Shown: positions 11,866-22,583 of the stretch, piece by piece
How positions within the stretch are numbered: position 1 is the first letter of the stretch
Layout of the letters: every line of letters begins with the position of its first letter
NCBI GenBank assembly: GCA_030267565.1
Contig: BRXU01000012.1
Span: 2,478,501 to 2,542,500 of the forward strand
Direction of reading: 5' to 3'
Length of the DNA: 64,000 bases
Origin: Pleodorina starrii
Lineage: Eukaryota > Chlorophyta > Chlorophyceae > Chlamydomonadales > Volvocaceae
Position numbers and translations under genes: made by a program
The notes under the pieces: generated by a model
The model's database searches: none
Told to the model about the DNA's origin: nothing
The model's input: only the letters and a program-made list of their open reading frames with translations

Positions 11866-13819
11866 GCGGCCCCGATTCCTGAACATTTCACGTATTTGAA
11901 ACCAGAATTTGAATTAAGACTTCGCTGAGGGTGTTCCGCAGATTTCCGGGCTGTAGTGAGGAAGCAAGTCGGATCCCGCAGGACCGGGCCCTAGCTGCCC
12001 TAGTTGTAGCGGGTGCTGCGGCAAACCGAACGGGCAAGCAAGGCGAAAGAAAGGTATACAACAAAAGCAACAAGTTGGCATAAATGTACGACCATGTTCA
12101 CGACCAACAACCGCTCGTTAGCCAGGGTTAACCCGGATAGCGGGGCGCTTGCGGTTTGTCCGGCTGGGCCCTGGCTGGGTGGTGGCACTTGACCGATAAG
12201 ATTTCTCTTAGGTCATTGATGGTAAATAGGAAAAATGGCTGCTCATTGAGATGGAAATGGCGGGTATCATTACACTTGGCGTCACTTGCAGGACGTACGG
12301 AGGTGTTGGCCGTACGGTGGCCGCCAATCCCATCCGCTTTGGACGCACACCTGCCCGTGTCCACTACCTGCCGTTGTGTTCTGCTGTACCTAATCCTGAC
12401 GGGGCTTGTCCCTCTGCTGGGATGTGACCTCAAGAACCCAGCCACCAACTCTGATTGGTAGGCCGTCGAGGTGGTTGGCTTGGCGGCGCAGCCGCCGCTG
12501 GCCCGCCGAGTCAGCCCGCCGAGGTACCTGTATTGCGGTGAGGCCCTGGTCTGACGTGATGCAGACCTGTTCGAACGTCCAGCTTGTGGCGTTTTCTTTT
12601 GTCCTTGCTGTGTTCCAGGCCCGATTGCGGGCTGGCCTGGTGCACATCAAGGACTGTCTTCACTGCCGGCTGCTAATGCAAACTGAAAGAGCGGGGCGGC
12701 GGTGATATTGTCGGGCTTCGCCGGGGGAGAAGTGAAAGAGCGGGGCGGCGGTGATATTGTCGGGCTTCGCCGAGGGAGAAGTGAAAGAGCGGGGCGGCGG
12801 TGATATTGTCGGGCTTCGCCGAGGGAGAAGTGAAAGAGCGGGGCGGCGGTGATATTGTCGGGCTTCGCCGAGGGAGAAGTGAAAGAGCGGGGCGGCGGTG
12901 ATATTGTCGGGCTTCGCCGAGGGAGAAGTTGCATGGTTGCTACATGTTTGATCGTTGAGGCAGAGTTGCGGGGGGCCGCGGCGCAGCAAGTCTCTGGAGC
13001 CCCAGTCATACATCAGATTTGACACTCACGCGAAGAACAGTGGGAAGTAAGCTAAGAGGGGGCCTTAAGTCAGTGGCCCTGCTCCATCCATCAGGTCATG
13101 CGAACGGAAGCCTGGCCCTGTGACGCTGCCTCGGAAAGATTTTTATGGGATACAGTTTCATTTAAGGTTAAGTCAATAGTACCTTTCATCACCTGTATTA
13201 CCTATGAACTCGTCAACTCGATGAAGGCTCGGCCCGACTTCCTAGCTTTCAAATTTCAAGGCCGCAGAGCCGTGCATTTCCGCTGCGACTGTGCCCAGCT
13301 CATCTTCAACACGCAAACATCATGTGATAATACTTGACGCTGAAGTGGCGGTGCTGGCAACTTGGCATTGTTAGGTAACAAATCCGGAACTACCAGACAA
13401 CCGTACCACCTGTCAGGATCTGCGCAGCAGCCACAGCTAGCCACGCTAGCAGCCTAGCATGCTCCCGTCGGTCCGGCGTTTAAGTCGCACTGGCGCATAT
13501 GAATAAGTTTTACGAACAGTGCCATCGTTACTTAAAGATGAACATAACACATACCGCCCAGCCCGTAAAATTATAAGACGGTCTGCAGAAGAGTAGAATC
13601 GTGTCTCGACAAGTTCGCATTCTTGCATACTTCTTCATTCATTGCGACATTTGACCAGTTGGCTAACATACTGCTCGAACCACAGCCTTGTTCATGTGCA
13701 GCGAAGTCTCGTAAATCATATTCATCAACGCAGACCAGCAGGACTTGCTCTAGCAGGCATACAACGACCATTGCAGCGCGGCACTTCAAGCAGGAACTGT
13801 TCACCGACATAAGTCAATA
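11866..13819. other. Intergenic region between divergent genes B and C
   Basis: It should contain the promoters of both genes. Besides the 49-bp minisatellite (listed separately) I see no coding structure, RNA gene or clear TATA box. Open frames here are short and have no splice or homology support. Confidence 0.6.
12685..12929. repeat. 49-bp minisatellite, five copies
   Basis: Five head-to-tail copies start at 12685, 12734, 12783, 12832 and 12881 and end at 12929. Units begin GAAAGAGCGGGGCGGCGGTG. The first has CCGGGGGAG where the others have CCGAGGGAG. A 49-bp period is not a multiple of three, so the open minus-strand frames across it only reflect the repeat. Confidence 0.9.
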
Positions 13820-16443
13820 ATGCAATTGTTATCTCTTTCCATGGCGCTCGTCCTTTTGACGGCGGGCTTCCAAGGCCAGAGAGCGGGTGAGCCGAGCGAG
13901 CGATACGCGTTACGCCCGTCTCAGGTCCTACTTTGTCACGCCGGTGCCAAACCATCCATAACAAGTCGCGCCCGCCAATGATGAGCTCATTCATTTCCTT
14001 CTCCGAGTGTTGAGTGTTGGGGTTTTCTGCTGGTCCTCCCACGCAGAGGCCGCAGCGCCGCCCGTCTGGCGGCGTCCGCCACTGACCCGGCGACCGCCGT
14101 CCCCTCCGGCTCCCCAATCGTCGCCGCTGGAGGCCCCTTCCCAACACAGCCCTCCATCTCCTTCGCCGCCGAGCCCGCCAGACACCCCGCCGCCTCAGTC
14201 GCCGGCCCCTCCACAAACCCGCCCGCCACCGCCGCAGCCGTCAGTATGGCTGCAACGTCCCCCAGTCTCCATTTTTCGCCGATCACCACCCCGAGGCCCT
14301 CCGCCACCCAGCCCTTCCCCACCCGCTCCCTCCCCGCCGCGCCAGCCCTCCTCACCCCAGTTGCGCCCACCATCGCCCTCACCACCGCCCTCAACGCGCC
14401 CCTCCCCAAGTCCGTCCACGCGCCGCCCTCCACCACCGCCACCGCCGGGACCGCCTAAGCCATCCCCTCCTGTCCCTTCACCGCCCCGCCAGCCCCCCCC
14501 ACTGCAACCCCGCCGGTCGGCACCCTCGCCCCCGCCGCGCCGCCCGCCGCCCCCTTCACCACTCCGCCCGCCACCCGCGCCCCCGCCGCGCCGCCCACCA
14601 GCCCAGCCCCCGCCAAACCCCCCTACCCGTCTTCTTCCGCCGTCTCCGCGACCACCCCGTCGGTTGTTCCGGTCTCCACCGCCGCCCGCCTCACGCCAGC
14701 CGCCACCACCCCCAGGACCCCCGCCACCACCCCCAGCGCCGCCCCGTGCGCCGCTCCCTCCACCGCCTCCGCCGCCGTCGCCCAGCCCCCGACCTCCGCC
14801 GTCGATCCCTCCACCGCCAGCCCGTCTCCCACCTGCCCCGGGCCGGCCTCCGCTGCGCCAGCTGGCGCCGCCACCACAGCCGCAGCCGCCTCCCTCTCCA
14901 TCCCCTCGTCCCATGCCGCCGCCACCGCTGTCCTCACCTTCGGCCTCAGCCCTCCCTGGTTGGTTCCCAGGTGCGTCATGTGTCCGTCCCATGCGCTTCT
15001 CCTCCAGGGAATGCATGGGACCTTAGGGTTTTAGGGTTTTACCCATGAGCTGCTCCTCCAGGGAACGCATGGGACCTCCTCTCCCCGAAACGTGCGGTAT
15101 TACCGCGGGCCGCAACAACACTCCACCTGACCCCATGGTCAGGCATCAACATTTGTGGCTGCCTTGTCTTGCCATCCCTTGCCCTACCGCGGGCCGCGCT
15201 CTCGCAGGTGGCAACTGCCCCGATGCACAGGTGGTGTTCAACGCCACCAACTTCTACCGCGCGCGGCACCAGGCGCCGCCGCTGGCCTGGAGCGAGGCGC
15301 TGGCCCGGGACGCCACCGCGTACGCACAAGTGCTTGCCGCCAAGAGCTGCCTGCTGAAGCACGCATCGTACGGCGAGAATCTCATGCAGGTACGTACGGC
15401 GCAGCGGATCGGAACACTGGATAGCAAAGCCGCTCTGCCCACGACTCCATGTGTGTGCGCATGTGGCTCGTGGATTTGCCGTGGCTCGTGGATTTGCCGT
15501 GCGTGCGTGTTTGTCCTAGGCGCTCAGCATACTGCGCAGGCCGCAACCATTTGCAGCCCAGGAGAGCAGGAGTCCTCCCGCGTGCACCGATGCCGATTGC
15601 CGCCGAAGCCATCGTGGGAGGTGGGATGCGTGCGTGAGTGTCTTTCACGCACCCCGGCGGCCAACCTTCCGCCCCCTCATCGTCCCCTCATCGTAATCGT
15701 CGTGGGGGCTCCCTGGAACACGCACACCCGCTCGCCTGCCCCGCCCTTTTTCATTCCGTAGGTGATTGGCTACCCCAAGCCCACCGTGAGCTGCCTGGGG
15801 GCGATCCATGGGTGGTACAGCCAGGCCCTGCTGTACAACTTTGCCGCCAAGTATCCCTACACGGCGAACTGGCCCAAGAAGATCGGCCACTTCTCGCAGC
15901 TGGCAAGTAACGCACGCCACGTTTCTTTTATCGCTGCTGTGGGGGCAGCACACGCACAAGCAAACACGCGCATTCGCACACGAGCTGCTTTGCCGCGTGG
16001 GACCCTCCTTCCTGCCTTTTACAATTAATCACAATCTGCCCCTGATCCCTTGCGATGACCTTCCTACGCTCACGACCTCACGAGTTATTGCGCCACGTAC
16101 GGTATTCGCGCGCCATGTATTCTCCATGTATTCGCGCGCGCGGTCTGGCCGCTCCCTTCAGCTCCCTTCCCCCTTCCCCTTCCAGGTCTGGTCGGACAGC
16201 TCCCTCTTCGGCTGCGGTGTGGCGGTGGCAGATGTGGCCATCGCCGGGCAGGGCCGGACCTACCCGGGCGGCTGCAGGATGGTGGTGTGCCGCTACCTCA
16301 GCTTCGGCAACGTCGCTCTGGACTACATGTTTCTTAAGAACGGTGAGAGGCGGGCTGAAGTGCCTCCGCGTCGGCGAGCTGCGTCCTGCTTCAAAATCCG
16401 CGCCCTGGCCCCACGGTTGCTCCGGCCCGCAGTGGCCTGCTAG
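13820..16443 (+). CDS. CAP gene C: secreted HRGP protein with CAP/SCP domain (Glu-to-Gln variant)
   Basis: Exons 13820-13886, 14047-14970, 15208-15389, 15762-15902, 16186-16342 and a short last exon, modelled as 16433-16443, about 493 aa. Exon 1 encodes signal peptide MQLLSLSMALVLLTAGFQGQ and ends at GTGAGC, phase 1. Exon 2 is a 307-codon Pro-rich spacer. The CAP domain, about residues 331-490, has FYRARHQA, SYGENLMQ, GHFSQL and VVCRYLSFGNV. At the third cavity position it reads GWYSQA, with Gln where most CAP proteins have Glu. Intron 4 begins GCAAGT, so it appears to be a GC-AG intron. The 3' end is uncertain: the acceptor at 16432 gives VAC-stop, one at 16443 would give a Leu-rich tail ending near 16537, and failure to splice would also stop at 16443. 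Closest relative in the window is pseudogene D. Predicted ECM protein. Confidence 0.85.
14999..15077. repeat. Telomere-type TTTTAGGG repeats between 25-bp direct repeats, in an intron of gene C
   Basis: The plus strand at 15023-15041 reads TTAGGGTTTTAGGGTTTTA, about two units of the TTTTAGGG repeat used as telomere sequence in Chlamydomonas-type algae. It is flanked by near-identical 25-base direct repeats, 14999-15023 and 15053-15077, differing at one base (AATGC versus AACGC). The whole lies in the intron between the Pro-rich exon and the first CAP exon. Confidence 0.75.
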
Positions 16444-19400
16444 TGCTGCTGCTGCTGCTCTTGCTGCTGTTTCCGCTCCGAAGCACGAGCAAGACCCCCA
16501 GGAGCGCATTGTTGCCGACCACATTCGTTGTTACATGAGTGGCATTGGGCTCAGCGAGCTGCATCGTTGATAATAATTTTCGCTGATCCGTCTTCGTCAT
16601 CACAGCCTGCACCAGAAAGACTTGACGGCACTGACGGCAGAACGCCCGTGGCCCTCCCCGCCTACTTTACACAGTGAGAGCCAACACAAGCGCCATCGTG
16701 CTTTGAATTATTCGTTGATTTGCATAATGAACGGGTCCCAAGCGGGAGGCAGGAGGCGGGACTCCAAAGCACCGACGTCGAGGTAGGCCGGCAGCCGACA
16801 TTGGCGCCCGCCAGTCACAGCTTTGTTCCGGAAGGCGCCGTCTGCAGCTCTTTGGTTCATTCAGATTACCTTCGTGTGACTATGTGCATGTTATTATTGC
16901 AAAAATCAAGTTTTAATGGCGTTTCATGTATTTTTCAGGCATGTGCGTACGTGTATCCTGCTGGCATGTGTGTCGGAAGCGTCTCGGTTACGGCTGCATG
17001 CCTCGGAACATTCCTTTCGTATCCTTGGTTAGCTGCTACATGGTTTCATTACGTAAATGGTGTACATATTGATTGATGTGCAGTATTCTTAATATGTTTC
17101 TGGTGAGTGGTTGACTGCTATAAAAGGGCGGGCGCGCCGTAGCGCGCGGAATGGCATTGAATCGAAGGCGTGTGGCAACAGCAGACGCTGCCGCGGCATA
17201 CCCCGCCAGCGTGCTGCACACTTAGAGCGTACTAGAACCAGTCCCGTTGGATGGTTAGTTTCAGGATCGGACGTGGGTGGGCACAGGAAGGCCCGCATAC
17301 GGTAACTTGGCCGGCACGGCGGCAGGAGATGTCGCAACGAAGACAGAGCGAGAGGGATTCTCCTGCAGGAGCGTTTCCTTTCCTTTGACGAAAGGTAAAG
17401 CACTGCCCCAACAGCCGCCCTTGAAAATCTTTCCTCGCCGATGTGGTTGGTGGTTACATTTCGTTGCAAGCTCGTGAGGGGCCGTTGCGCGAATGCCGTG
17501 GGAGAGTACGGTAGATAGAGAGGTGGCGACAGAGGCGCCCGCCGTGATCATAGACGGAGACGTTGATCTCACGCCGGGCAAGCAGATTGGCGGCCCAAGG
17601 CCTGTTGCGACTTGTGAGTGTGCGTGTGGACCTGCGGGCTGTGGCGCTCCGAACCCCGACCCCATAGGTTCCCATGACAAAGCCGTCTTCGCTCCCGATG
17701 TTGTTGCATGTTGTTGCAACCTGCACGCCTGTCGCCGTTCGGGGCGGCTCGGCAGCGCAGGCGCCTGCCCCTGGCTTCGGGCCAGCGGCTCTCGCCTTTC
17801 GGGGGTGGTGGTCTTCCATCCCCTTCGTGATCGTGACGGTCCTCTTCGGACGAACGAAGGTTCGGGAGTCATCAACGCACCGTGGAGGCTTTGGAGCGAT
17901 TCGGAGCCGGGGGAAGGGGAGAGGGGGCCTGTGTAGCTGTCATGCACAACAGCCCGCATGTGCGTAGCAGCATGCCCGCACTTACATAGCTGCCCCTCCC
18001 CCCCCCCCGCCACACACACACAAATCCGCGGGGCCGCAAGGGCAAATGCATGAAGCTGGTGGGTCGCGGTCATGGCGCAGTGGGGTCACGACTCGCGCCT
18101 GCAGGGTGCAGGGCGCCTGCTTATCGTGCTGCAAATTGCGTCAATGGCGGGTGATGGATGGACTTTCGAGCACTGGGAGACGCCCGCTTACAGGTCCCGC
18201 CTCCCGCGGACCAAGCATGTGGCTGCCTGTGCCCCTAACACCATGTAAAAAGTCCGTTTCAAAACATACCGTGCACCTCGTGCCTTATCGCCTGGGCCCT
18301 CAGCACGGACGTACGGCAGCCGCCCGGCCGCTGAACGCGCACTTTTCGCCCCGCTTTGCTCCTGCACGCACCTTACCGGTATGTGACAACCCAGTGCGTT
18401 CAAAGCACGGCTTCGGCAACGCGGGATTCGGGCGCCGTATTTGCGCAGTACGGGTTACGGTAGCCGAGCTGTGCAGCGCCACGGACGGGCCTTGCATCGC
18501 GCCGCGTGATGCGCGGTTAGGGCCGGCCGGAGCGTAGATCTGGCTGGCCGTGCGCGCCGTGCCCGGGCCTGCCCAGGTTGCTGGTCAACACACCATGAAC
18601 CCGCGCGCGCCTCACATGTAAGATGTAACCAACCGCGCATGCATTTTTTCTAGCAGGCGGGCCGGGCTTAAGCCGCCTGCACCCACCAACGGGTCAATGC
18701 GCCGCTTGCGCCGCTCCCAGCCCTTCACCGGGCAGTGCAAAAACGCGCATGAGGACATGACCAAATGTCGTGCTGGACACCCATCTGCCTGGCCTGGCCT
18801 TGGCAGTGGTGCGCCCACCCACCCGCCTGCACGCCGCGTGACGCATGACGTGCTTCTCCCTCACGCATCTGCCTTCCGCCAGCTTCCTGAGGACTTCCTT
18901 ACTTCTTGCCTTGCGGCTGAAGTTCTCTACAGTAGGCAGGATCCCATGGTGCGCAAGGCTTGCAGTGCGGGTGTTACGCACCTAGTATGCCCTAGTATGG
19001 CAAGTCATAATAACGCATGCGCCGCTGGCTTACAGTGCAGAGCCGGTGACCGGTCCCTTGCATGTGGCTTCCCCTGTCGAATCCAGCCGCCAGCAGATTG
19101 GTCGCACTCAAAAAGTCATCTCCAGGCGTCTTCAGGTGTCGGCGCCATAATCAGGGGTTCAGGGCAACCTACTGGGTCCACCGTAAACCAGTCCTCAGCA
19201 TCACTTTGCTTTCCGCAGAGCAACAGCAGGGAGCCACACTTCCCGCAGAAGTGACGACAGTACGACATTTTCCGAAAAAACAGTGCAATCGCAGCACTCG
19301 CTGGACCCCTCCCCGGTCCCCGCACGCCAGCCAGTTGGGCACACCAAGTCGCCGGCGCTCTCCAAAAGCCGAGGCGGAGCTGGAACGGAACTACCTACAC

Positions 19401-19555
19401 GCCAACACTCACACGCTCGGCGCCAGAGCACTAAAAGTGCACCGCAACAACCATGAACCATCACAACAACAACAAATGCCAAACTCCACGCAGGGCATTG
19501 GCACACGATTCGCGGCTGCCGTCTCCGAATCCGTCCTCCATACGCCGCCGTACAG
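16444..19555. other. Intergenic region between gene C and pseudogene D
   Basis: No signal-peptide, Pro-rich or first CAP exon belonging to D is recognisable here. A TATAAAAG at 17119-17126 is followed by an ATG about 30 bases later, but that frame stops after 24 codons, so I do not call a gene. A run of C and CA repeats lies near 18000-18022. The remaining open frames are unsupported. Confidence 0.55.
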
Positions 19556-20834
19556 GAGTTGTCGTACCCCAAGCCGCAACTACCGTAAGCTGCCTCGGCG
19601 CGGTCAGGGGCTGGTACAGCCAGGTCAAGTACTACAATTTCAAGACCAGGCGCGCCTTCTCCGACAACTGGCCCAAGGGCATCGGCCATTTCTCCCAGCT
19701 GGTGGGTGGTGCGGGTGTCGGGTGCGACGTTGAGTTGGGCGCGGCGGGCGGCGCCGAGCGGGGCACAGGTTACAGTGCCACTCTGCTGCGTCGTCCTACC
19801 TTAAGCTTGGTCCAACGCGACAACACGGGCGCGGCGGTCCCATGAAACCCCGTCTTGGTGCAATTGAGCCGCCGCATGGTTGGTGTGCACCAACGCCATG
19901 AGCGCCCCGTCCGAGCCCCGTGCGAAGATGGAGTAGCGCTAGGTGCACACTGCACAGCACGTATGCGGCGGCGGCTGGACACAGGGTTTCATGGGACCGC
20001 GGCACCGCGCTCGTGCTATCGCCTCCATCTGCGCACGGGGGCTCCGATTTGGTGCTCTGACGGACGGAGGCGCACATAGACGGAGCGTGTGCCGTGTTGT
20101 GCTCTGCACTAGGCGGTGACGGCCGCGTGGTTGACCAGCAGATAGCCCATGGCCGGGCCGGCCTCGGGCGCCCGGCCCACTGCCCGCCACATTGCCGAGG
20201 AAAGACAGGTGGTGGGTCAGTACACTCAATCATGCACACCGCATCGCAACTAACTGCTGCGGTACGCTTGCACTACGCATGGGCGTGACCGCATGTTGGA
20301 TTGTTGGTGCCGCGTGCGAGGTGGGGCTGCATCACCTCCATGAAATGCGGATGATCAGTTGTAGCACCGCTCCCGTTCACCATGCGCCGTTTTGCCTGTT
20401 GTTGCTGATGTGCAGGTCTGGAGGTCTTCGTCGCTGTTCGGCTGCGGCGTTGCGGTGGCGGACGCCAACATAACGATGATGAGCCGGACGTACCCAGGCG
20501 GCTGCAGGATGGTGAGGCGTGTCGCTTCCGAGACATCGGAAACATCGCCTCCGACATGGAATTTGCGGCCAACGGTGACGAACGGTGCGTGCGTGATGAG
20601 TGTGCACTGCGGAGGGCGCAGCTCGCCCCTCGCTCCCATCCGCCCGAACCCATCGTCCACCCGCCACGCGGTGAAGATCGATGCCATGCCAGGCCAGACA
20701 ACCAACGGTGGTTGATCCTGAACCAAACCCGGCCCCTATCCACCCGCTTCCCCCCTTGCCCTCTCCCGCCCGCAGCCCGCCCGCCCGCCCGCTTGCGCGC
20801 AGTGCGGCCCAACATCACCGCCGCGGTCGTCTGA
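19556..20834 (+). pseudogene. CAP copy D: truncated, frameshifted CAP/SCP pseudogene
   Basis: Three exon remnants match the last three exons of gene C: 19556-19701, 20416-20574 and 20803-20834. The first reads SYPKP, is then shifted by extra bases (CAACT), and continues in another frame as VSCLGAVRGWYSQ to GHFSQL. It is 146 nt where gene C has 141, exactly +5. The second begins VWRSSSLFGCGVAVAD, shifts after CRMV, and resumes as DIGNIASDMEFAAN. It is 159 nt against 157, exactly +2. The last is a normal 32-nt exon, VRPNITAAVV-stop. No signal peptide, Pro-rich spacer or YGEN-containing exon is found upstream. Both lesions break the frame, so this is a decayed tandem duplicate of the gene C type, sharing its WYSQ and FSQL variants. 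Sequencing error cannot be excluded, but two lesions plus the 5' loss argue against it. Confidence 0.85.
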
Positions 20835-22583
20835 TCATTCGTTTTCGTACAAACGAGACGAACACTTGCCTCCAACCGGCGCCGATTTTGACGGAAGACC
20901 AGGGAAGACCTCATGCCTTGAAATATAACACAAGCAGGAAAAGGGGAGGGGTGGTGGGGTGCAATCAAGAAAATGCCAATTACATATACCTTCGCAATAT
21001 TTCTCATTTGCCGATAAAATCCCTTTACTTCATCCATGCATGGGCACTCCCAATACGCGTTATGGTTATTCATGATTCTTCCTCCTGCCTGATTCTCTGG
21101 TTAGGTACAGACGTAAGCCCCTAAGGGGGGAACATGCACGAAGACAGACAGGCAGGGCCACCATCCACGCGCATGCGGCACCCCCGGGGAACCAGAGTCC
21201 GTCGGCCGCTGGCGCCCCGCTCAGGTCTGCACAGCTGCACAGCTGCACTGCACGCTTCCTTCGCACCTAGCATCAACTTTTCTCTTACTTTGGGCCCGCT
21301 CTCTTTTATTTAGGAGAGGGCAATCAAGGCATTCGTCCATGTTGGGTCAAACGGCCACCTTCCGTTGATTGATTTGCGGTGGGCCGCCGGAAGGCTGCGC
21401 GCCGCCACCGCGACCACCGCCGCCGCCGCGCCCTTTCCGCAGATAAAGCTGTTGTTAGGGTATGCTGGTTTGTCATACCTAGATTACCTACGCAGGCTTT
21501 TTATGGTGCAGTACTGCGGTTCCGTCCGGACATGTGCCGGCGGCTAGCTAGCAACGTAGCTTATATTCCTTCAAGGTGGACGTGATGGGTCGGGCGGGGC
21601 TCGGACGCCGTATGTATGGCCCTGCGTGCGGCTGCTTCCAGACTGTCAACTTGCAGTAGTAGGCCTAGATACCAGTATTCTTACAATAGAACGTGAATGT
21701 ACCCGGGCGGGCGAGGGCGGGCGGGTGAGGGCGGTTCCGCCACTCTCGGCTCTCCAGAGCAATGCTGGATGAGGGGCGCAGGGCTGCAGGTACGTAGGGA
21801 TGAGGGCGCGCACCCTTGCTACCCGGGTGAGGGCGCGCACCCTTGCTACCCGTATTCCGGTTCTGATGGCTCGATTTGATTGAGCCGATTCTATTGTGCT
21901 CTGCTAGTGAACTGATGAGCTAGCTCTATCCGTCGCCACAAGTACAACAATGGGTGCTTGTTTGCGCCTTAAACTGTCGCGGGATTGATCTTGATCTTGA
22001 TCTGTTGCGATGTGGCCATGTCTGCGTAGTTATAGCGTAATCCATGCGCATAAATTGCATACGTTTGGAAAAATACTGTATGATGCGCTGACAGGGCCTG
22101 AGCAGTTCGACGGGCGCCGTTCGGCCTTCCGGACGTAAAGCGGACAACGCTGGAATTGTAGCCTTAGCTCATAGCGTGGCATTGTTTACCGAAACAAATA
22201 TATAGACTAAAATCATGTTTCTTTCATGAGGGTGGATGCTGCATGACCAGCAGGTTCCACTGACGACAGGTGCAAAATCTGGTTCCGAGATCGCAACCTG
22301 CCGCAACCGCCGCAACCGTTTCTTGTGGGATTGCTTTATATCTCATGAACCCTCCGACGGGGTATGATGTCATAATACAACCGTAAAACACGCACGTGCA
22401 ATGTGCAATGTGCAATGAATATCGGGGTGTGAGGGAAACGCAGGTGTCATATAATACCCGGTGCCCCATAATCCCGATGTCTCCGACTCCACCTTCTATT
22501 TAAGGAGCTTCACTGCGGCGCTTCAAAGACGCTAGAACTTTGCTAAACGTTTTATTTACAACTTTGGCAGACCAGAAGAAGCT
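20835..22583. other. Intergenic region upstream of the ankyrin gene
   Basis: I find no coding structure. A short direct repeat (GAGGGCGCGCACCCTTGCTA) occurs at about 21800 and 21830. The last 100 bases should include the promoter of the ankyrin gene. Confidence 0.55.
22497..22505 (+). promoter_or_regulatory. Candidate TATA-like element of the ankyrin gene
   Basis: TATTTAAGG lies 87 bases before the proposed ATG at 22584. Position and composition suit a core promoter element. No transcript data are available to confirm it. Confidence 0.35.

Noticed and set aside
12647..13025. Minus-strand repetitive frames over the 49-bp minisatellite
   Set aside because: The 49-bp period cycles through all three frames, so repeated peptides appear in every frame without implying coding.
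17119..17224. TATAAAAG followed by an ATG about 30 bases on
   Set aside because: The frame stops after 24 codons, no donor site extends it convincingly, and nothing downstream looks coding.
18046..18537. 163-codon ATG frame between C and D
   Set aside because: No recognisable domain or CAP/HRGP feature and no supporting context. I could not link it to the missing 5' exons of pseudogene D.
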